Assembly (NCBI GenBank): GCA_016788705.1
Contig: JAEUSQ010000015.1
Span: 115,133-179,132, forward strand
Direction: 5' to 3'
DNA length: 64,000 bases
Source of the DNA: Bacteroidetes Order II. bacterium
GTDB taxonomy: Bacteria; Bacteroidota; Rhodothermia; Rhodothermales; UBA2364
The position numbers and the translations under genes are program-made. Each line of letters starts with the position of its first letter. Within the stretch, counting starts at the first letter, position 1. Below, in pieces: positions 60,088 through 64,000 of the stretch. Under the pieces are notes generated by a model. That model was not told where the DNA came from. It ran no database searches and saw only the letters and a program-made list of their open reading frames with translations.

Positions 60088-60269
60088 AGGCGATTGATCG
60101 TGCGTTATGAGAGGCTCGATAGCCTATTTCTTGCCTTCAAAATGATTGCCTTTATACTCATAAATTTAAAGGACTTAATTCATTTTTAATGACTTGCAAC
60201 CAGTTTAAAGGCAAAAACTGAAAATAGCAGTCTATTGGCGGCATGATCGCAAGTACTATGTTATAGGCC
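60088..60269. repeat. attC-like palindrome 4 (degenerate)
   Basis: A longer, looser inverted repeat. TAGCCTATTTCTTGCCTT (left) and AAGGCAAAAACTGAAAATAG (right) pair partly, with a GATCGTGC/GCATGATC outer match. The right core GTTATAGGCC (60260-60269) is clear; the left core is not. Confidence 0.45.
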
Positions 60270-60737
60270 GTCAATTTCATGTTGGTTTGTAAAAAATTCA
60301 TAAATCATAAATTGAGTTCGACTTGATTCAAGTATTGATATTAGTATTGGTTTTACTTGTGATTCCCAATTTAATTTCCCCAATCCAGAGCCGATTTTTG
60401 GCAAAGCAACTGATTTAATATTGTTTATTTCGCATATTTTCATTAAATTTTTTATCCCTTTGTTTAGATAATTTAGTTCAGCGTGATACATGTCAGGTTG
60501 AGTTGCAATATAAATTATTCCTATTTTATCATCAGAGTTTTGTGCGATAAATACATCACCACTTTTAAAGCCATTTGCTCTTGCATGCTTTTTAAATGCT
60601 TTTTGTAGTTCAGGCCATTTCTTAGATATTTTTAAAGCTAAGCCAGTACCCAAACCTTCTTGAAGTCCAGTTGCAACCCCTTGAGCAATAAATTGCTCTT
60701 TACTTTGAAGTATGTCACCAGAAATAAAAGTTATCAT
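60261..60737 (-). CDS. TARG1-like macro-domain protein
   Basis: A 158-residue single macro domain: MITFISGDILQSKEQFIAQG, GLGTGLALKISKKWPELQKA and SVALPKIGSGLGKLNWESQV are the ADP-ribose-binding loops of the ALC1/TARG1/DarG branch, different from the deacetylase-type macro domain at 57430. Such enzymes remove ADP-ribose from acidic residues or DNA. No ADP-ribosyltransferase (such as DarT) is adjacent in the window. Its unit is bounded by 15-bp ends that match in inverted orientation at 60260 and 60756. Confidence 0.85.
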   Translation of the reverse strand: MITFISGDILQSKEQFIAQGVATGLQEGLGTGLALKISKKWPELQKAFKKHARANGFKSGDVFIAQNSDDKIGIIYIATQPDMYHAELNYLNKGIKNLMKICEINNIKSVALPKIGSGLGKLNWESQVKPILISILESSRTQFMIYEFFTNQHEIDGL

Positions 60738-60746
60738 ATGTTTGAT

Positions 60747-60883
60747 GGCCTATAACGTTTTGCGTGTTGCCGCAGTTGGCGATTTCGGAGCACTTCATTG
60801 TCAACCTGCACAAAAGTTTGATAGGAGCACTCAGCTTCAATTTTGCACATCACCCGCCTGACGCAAAACCCGTGTTATGTGGC
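60747..60883. repeat. attC-like palindrome 5
   Basis: A 137-bp palindrome with cores GGCCTATAAC (60747-60756) and GTTATGTGGC (60874-60883). Inner arms TTTTGCGT (60758-60765) and ACGCAAAA (60861-60868) are exact, and the internal TTTCGGAGCACTTCA recurs from palindrome 1. Confidence 0.68.
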
Positions 60884-60887
60884 GTTT

Positions 60888-61421
60888 TTATTTCCACTCG
60901 TCTCTTAATTTTCTCCATTCTTTCCAAAATGTCAAGTAACCTTTTCTATCAAAGTCGTCAGTCGGAATTGTCTTTGGCAAACTTGTCTTGTAGAAATTCT
61001 CAACTTGGTCTGCAAAGTCCAAAACTGTTTTTTTATAAGTTTCTTTGTCAATAGTTGCTTCTTGTCCGCTGTCTGCTATGTGTTTGATTTTACCATCGTC
61101 TGTGTGAATAATTGTCCAGTCAATTCCGCTTGGACAACCCATTATAGCAACGTTGTCATTTTCTTCGTCAGCCATAAAAAAGTGTCCGCAACAAGGAAGC
61201 AATTGACTTGCAAAGTCGTCTTTTATGTAATTGTCCTTTATTGTCCGCATTAAATATAGTGCAGTTGAACTTACTGTTACGTCTAAATGGTCTTTGTCCG
61301 CAACGATTTCGTTACCAATCCTGACAAAAACGTATCCGTGTGCACAAAGGTCAGCCGGATCGTCAATGTCCTTTATCCAATGAAGGTCTAATAGTTTTAT
61401 GTCAAAATTGTTCTCAGTCAT
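60888..61421 (-). CDS. Cassette-encoded protein of unknown function
   Basis: A 177-residue soluble protein with no signal peptide or membrane helix. It begins NNFDIKLLDLHWIKDIDDPA and has CAHGYVFVRIGNEIVADKD, a Cys-Cys-Gly-His stretch (LLPCCGHFFMADEENDN) and ends KGYLTFWKEWRKLRDEWK. I recognise no family, though its size, acidity and setting are those of immunity-like or cargo proteins in variable islands. Fifth unit of the array. Confidence 0.62.
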   Translation of the reverse strand: MTENNFDIKLLDLHWIKDIDDPADLCAHGYVFVRIGNEIVADKDHLDVTVSSTALYLMRTIKDNYIKDDFASQLLPCCGHFFMADEENDNVAIMGCPSGIDWTIIHTDDGKIKHIADSGQEATIDKETYKKTVLDFADQVENFYKTSLPKTIPTDDFDRKGYLTFWKEWRKLRDEWK

Positions 61422-61451
61422 TTTTGTTTGTCGTGTCGTCTTTTAGGGTGA

Positions 61452-61586
61452 GTGCTAACGGTTCTCGGCTTGGCGTAGTGGCGGTTTTAGTGCACTTCCA
61501 TATCAACTGGCAACCAAAGTCAAATGTATGCAACCAAGCTCAAATTAGCAACCTACCCGGCAATTTTGGCAAACCGCTGTTAGCAC
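61452..61586. repeat. attC-like palindrome 6
   Basis: A 135-bp palindrome whose outer cores GTGCTAAC (61452-61459) and GTTAGCAC (61579-61586) are exact complements. Arms CGGCTTGGCGTAGTGGCGG and CCCGGCAATTTTGGCAAACC pair imperfectly, and GTGCACTTCC lies inside. It ends the array before hsdR. Confidence 0.68.
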
Positions 61587-61648
61587 TTCGCCCTTCTTTT
61601 CTGTCGTGTTTGTTTGTGTCATTTCGTGTCTGTTTTTGGTGCGTTGGC

Positions 61649-61714
61649 TTGGTGGCTCTTTTGCAAAACTTGGCTTTAGCGTGGGCTTGTGCGGTTTTGC
61701 AAATGTGCCACCAA
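61649..61714. repeat. Strong inverted repeat after hsdR
   Basis: TTGGTGGCTCTTTTGCAAAAC (61649-61669) and GGTTTTGCAAATGTGCCACC (61693-61712) form a ~20-bp stem with few mismatches and a 23-base loop, 10 bp after the hsdR stop (minus strand). It could be a terminator or another cassette-site remnant. Confidence 0.55.
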
Positions 61715-61723
61715 AAGCGTGGG

Positions 61724-63866
61724 CTATCCTGTCATTCCGTTTATAAATGTTTCTACAAAGTCCATTATTCGTTTTAAAATTCTGTCGCCTAGTTTTTTAC
61801 GTTCAAGTAAACTTGGTTTTGCTCCGTCAATGAGTTCCAACACTTCGTCTCTCAATGGTGGTCGTTCTGCGAATAGATAATCCTCAATGAGTTTTTCTGT
61901 TTTGTCTGCGGATAGTTTTTCTTCTTCTACGAGTTTGTTAAATGCCTTTTGTTGTTCTGCGTTCCAAAACTTGTCAAACGCTGGTGCAACTTCGTCTGTG
62001 TCCACAATTACAGGCAAGTTTTCTTTGATAAATTTCTCTATCAATTCTCGTTTGCTACGCAATGTCGTTTCAGTGCTTAACAAGTTGAAAATTTCCTGCT
62101 CGGCGTTGGTCGTGTCTTGTTGTGCTTGTGCTTTGAGTTTGATTAAAAGCTGAATGATATAAGCAACATTAATTTCGTCTCGGTGAATTAACTCCAATTC
62201 AAAATCCACATCTTCCAAAATGGAAACTTTCTCTTTTTGGTGGTTGCTTTTTACTTTGTCGTAAAGGTCAAGATACTTGCTTTTAAAATCTTCAAATTGT
62301 TGTTCGGTCATTTTTAAGTCCGCCCATTTGAAGTCTGAAAATGCCGTGAGAATATTTTTTATTCTCATTAAATCTCTGAAAGCCTTTATAAATTCAAGTT
62401 CGTCATCTTCGGTTTCTAAATCATCAACGCTGTCGGTAGTTGGCGTTAAAGAAATTAAATGCTCAAACGCTTCATCAAACTTAGCCGCATAATCTTCATA
62501 CGGTTTCATAATGATGACTTCAATAGCTTCTTTGTTGCTAAATAGAGTAATGGCTTCGTCTGTTCGGTTTTTCAGGTTACGGAACGCAACAATATTGCCC
62601 TGACTTTTTTGCTCGTTTAAAATTCTGTTTGTTCGGCTGTATGCTTGTATCAATCCGTGATACCTCAAGTTCTTGTCCACATACATTGTGTTCAATGTCG
62701 GACTGTCAAATCCTGTGAGGAACATATTTACGACTACCAAAATGTCAATTTTGCGTTCCTTGACCTTCTTTGAAATATCGTTGTAATAGTGGTAAAAGCT
62801 TTGGCTGTCTTTAGTGGTAAAGTTATCGCCAAAAAGATTGTTGTAATCTTGTATGTATTCCTCTAATTTATCTCGGCTGTGTTGATTGATTTTATATTCT
62901 GCTGTTGGCTCTGCTACAACATTAAAATCAACATTATCAAAGTTTTCTTCAAAATTGATAAAGCCGTTTGCATCCGCATCATCTTCATTAGCTCCGTAGC
63001 TGAAAACGGTGGCAACATTCAAATTATGTAAACCTTCTGCCTTTTTCTTTTTGAATAAATCAACGTATTTTATTAGCGTAGGCACGTTGCTGATACAAAA
63101 CATGGCCGTAAATTCTCGGCTGTGGGTTTTGCGGTTGTGGTGTGCAATTATGTAATCCGTTATTTTTTCCAAACGGGTTTCATCTTCCATCAATTCTTTG
63201 GTGTCAATATCTTCTACTTCAATATCAATATTGGTTTCTGTGGGGGCGAAATGCTTTTCGCCCTTACGATAGTATCTGCCAACATATTCAACTGAAAACT
63301 TCAAAACGTTTTCATCTTTGATAGCATCTGTAATCACATACTTGTGTAAACAGTCTTCAAATAAATCTTTGGTAGTTCGTTTGCCGTGTTCGTTTTTGGC
63401 TGCATTGTCCGCAAAAATGGGAGTGCCTGTAAAACCAAACATTTGGGCATTGTTGAAGAAATCTTTTATGCGTTTGTGTGTATCTCCAAATTGGCTTCTG
63501 TGGCATTCGTCAAAAATGAAAATAATCCGTTTATCTTTGAGTTCCGCCATTTTCGCCTCATACTTCAATTTGCTGATTGCCGTATTGAGTTTTTGAATAG
63601 TGGTGACAATCAATTTGGAGTTTTTGGCTTCTCCCTTCTTGTCAACGTAAGTACCTGTAAACTGCTTTACTAAGTTTTGCGTATTATCTATTCCGTCAAT
63701 ACAACCTTCTTGAAAGCTATTAAATTCTTTGGTGGTTTGGTAATCCAAATCTTTTCTATCCACCACAAAAACCACTTTGTGAACCTGAGGCAAATTCATT
63801 AAAATCTGACTGGCTTTAAAACTGGTTAAGGTTTTGCCCGAACCTGTGGTATGCCATATATTGACA
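61724..63866 (-). pseudogene. hsdR: Type I restriction endonuclease subunit R, interrupted by an IS element
   Basis: The C-terminal ~710 residues of HsdR, the motor and nuclease subunit. Reading in from the IS boundary, the frame gives NIWHTTGSGKTLTSFKASQI (Walker A), then VVFVVDRKDLDYQTT, IIFIFDECHRSQFGD (DECH box), MFGFTGTPIF and LVVVNMFLTGFDSPTLNTMY (later helicase motifs), ending GDRILKRIMDFVETF. The N-terminal nuclease domain is missing because an IS3-family element begins at 63867, just before Walker A. The fragment should not give an active enzyme unless the rest lies across the IS. No hsdM or hsdS is in the window. Confidence 0.85.
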
Positions 63867-64000
63867 TGGTCCCATTTTCACGGACACAGCGTTAAGTTAG
63901 AAAAGTAGCGTTCCTCAAAGTTGTCGGGGCAAAGATAGCCCAGTGCCGAATGCCTCCTTTTCGGGTTGTAGTAGCACGCTATGTAATTGAAGATTTCCGT
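63867..64000 (-). mobile_element. IS3-family insertion sequence, end only
   Basis: The element starts at 63867 with TGGTCCCATTTTCACGGACA as its terminal sequence (TG end as in IS3-family elements) and runs off the right edge. It contains the end of a transposase gene and interrupts hsdR. The other end and any target duplication are outside the window. Confidence 0.82.
63878..64000 (-). CDS. IS3-family transposase OrfB, C-terminal 40 residues
   Basis: The reading frame from the right edge gives TEIFNYIACYYNPKRRHSAL then GYLCPDNFEERYF and ends NLTLCP at 63878. The IFNYIACYYNPKRRHSALGY block is the characteristic end of the IS3 OrfB integrase core, just after its catalytic Glu. The rest lies beyond the window. 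Confidence 0.88.
   Translation of the reverse strand, partial: TEIFNYIACYYNPKRRHSALGYLCPDNFEERYFSNLTLCP

Noticed and set aside
57266..61586. CRISPR array
   Set aside because: The repeats are long, imperfect, palindromic and separated by genes of 480-880 bp, not by short unique spacers.
61340..61777. A 145-codon plus-strand frame across palindrome 6
   Set aside because: It is antisense to the cassette gene and the hsdR end and is explained by the palindrome.

Overview
The window looks like a chromosomal segment of a Bacteroidota/Rhodothermota-type bacterium (inference; no rRNA is present). Supporting signs are paired DUF3857 proteins, a DUF5916 outer-membrane protein, the Bacteroidota-type AMP nucleosidase, a Cj0069-type ATP-grasp enzyme, a serpin lipoprotein, candidate TAnnTTTG-like promoters and weak Shine-Dalgarno usage. 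The left 57 kb reads as ordinary core genome with two tRNA genes. The last ~7 kb is visibly more AT-rich and is an accessory island.

Layout. 1-2.7 kb: dapF (cut by the window edge), a PhoH-like ATPase, a metallo-beta-lactamase-fold hydrolase, tRNA-Lys(TTT) and tRNA-Leu(GAG). 2.8-4 kb: a decayed alpha/beta-hydrolase gene. 4-6 kb: a BtuF-like binding protein and the sbtA-sbtB bicarbonate transporter/PII-like pair. 6.6-10.6 kb: tandem exported DUF3857/transglutaminase-like proteins, the first interrupted by a one-base frameshift. 10.7-15 kb: a 2OG-Fe(II) oxygenase, cdsA, two small exported or membrane proteins and an AbgT-family transporter. 15-22 kb: ybgC-like thioesterase and accA, glycosyltransferase, photolyase, MATE pump, AMP nucleosidase, OsmC protein. 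22.7-26.5 kb: a membrane Ser/Thr kinase with Sel1-like repeats, divergent from an exported protein and a secreted caspase-fold protein. 26.5-38.7 kb: Tat-type amidase, Cj0069 protein, dapD, class III aminotransferase, DUF5916 protein, BamA/TamA-like protein, mutY. 38.7-41.6 kb: small membrane proteins, DUF2085, DUF937, rhodanese.

41.7-49.3 kb is a same-strand run: polyprenyl synthetase, ptsH, ptsI, a two-helix membrane protein, a sodium/solute-symporter histidine kinase, a response regulator and a degenerate kinase-like protein. This links PTS phosphotransfer genes with a transporter-type sensor. Then follow adk, three membrane proteins including a holin-X-like one, a large M14 carboxypeptidase-like protein, a DUF6174 lipoprotein, a serpin and an orphan ExbD.

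57.2-61.7 kb is the most unusual part. Five short units, all on the minus strand, carry a macro-domain fusion, a PIN toxin-antitoxin pair, a CDF-like transporter, a second macro-domain protein and an unknown protein. They are separated by ~100-180 bp imperfect palindromes resembling integron attC sites. At least three of the units have mutually complementary ends, as expected for cassettes that circularise. A type I restriction hsdR gene follows. It is cut at its Walker A region by an IS3-family element that runs off the right edge. Several genes show apparent single-base deletions, so either gene decay or residual assembly indels affect this sequence.
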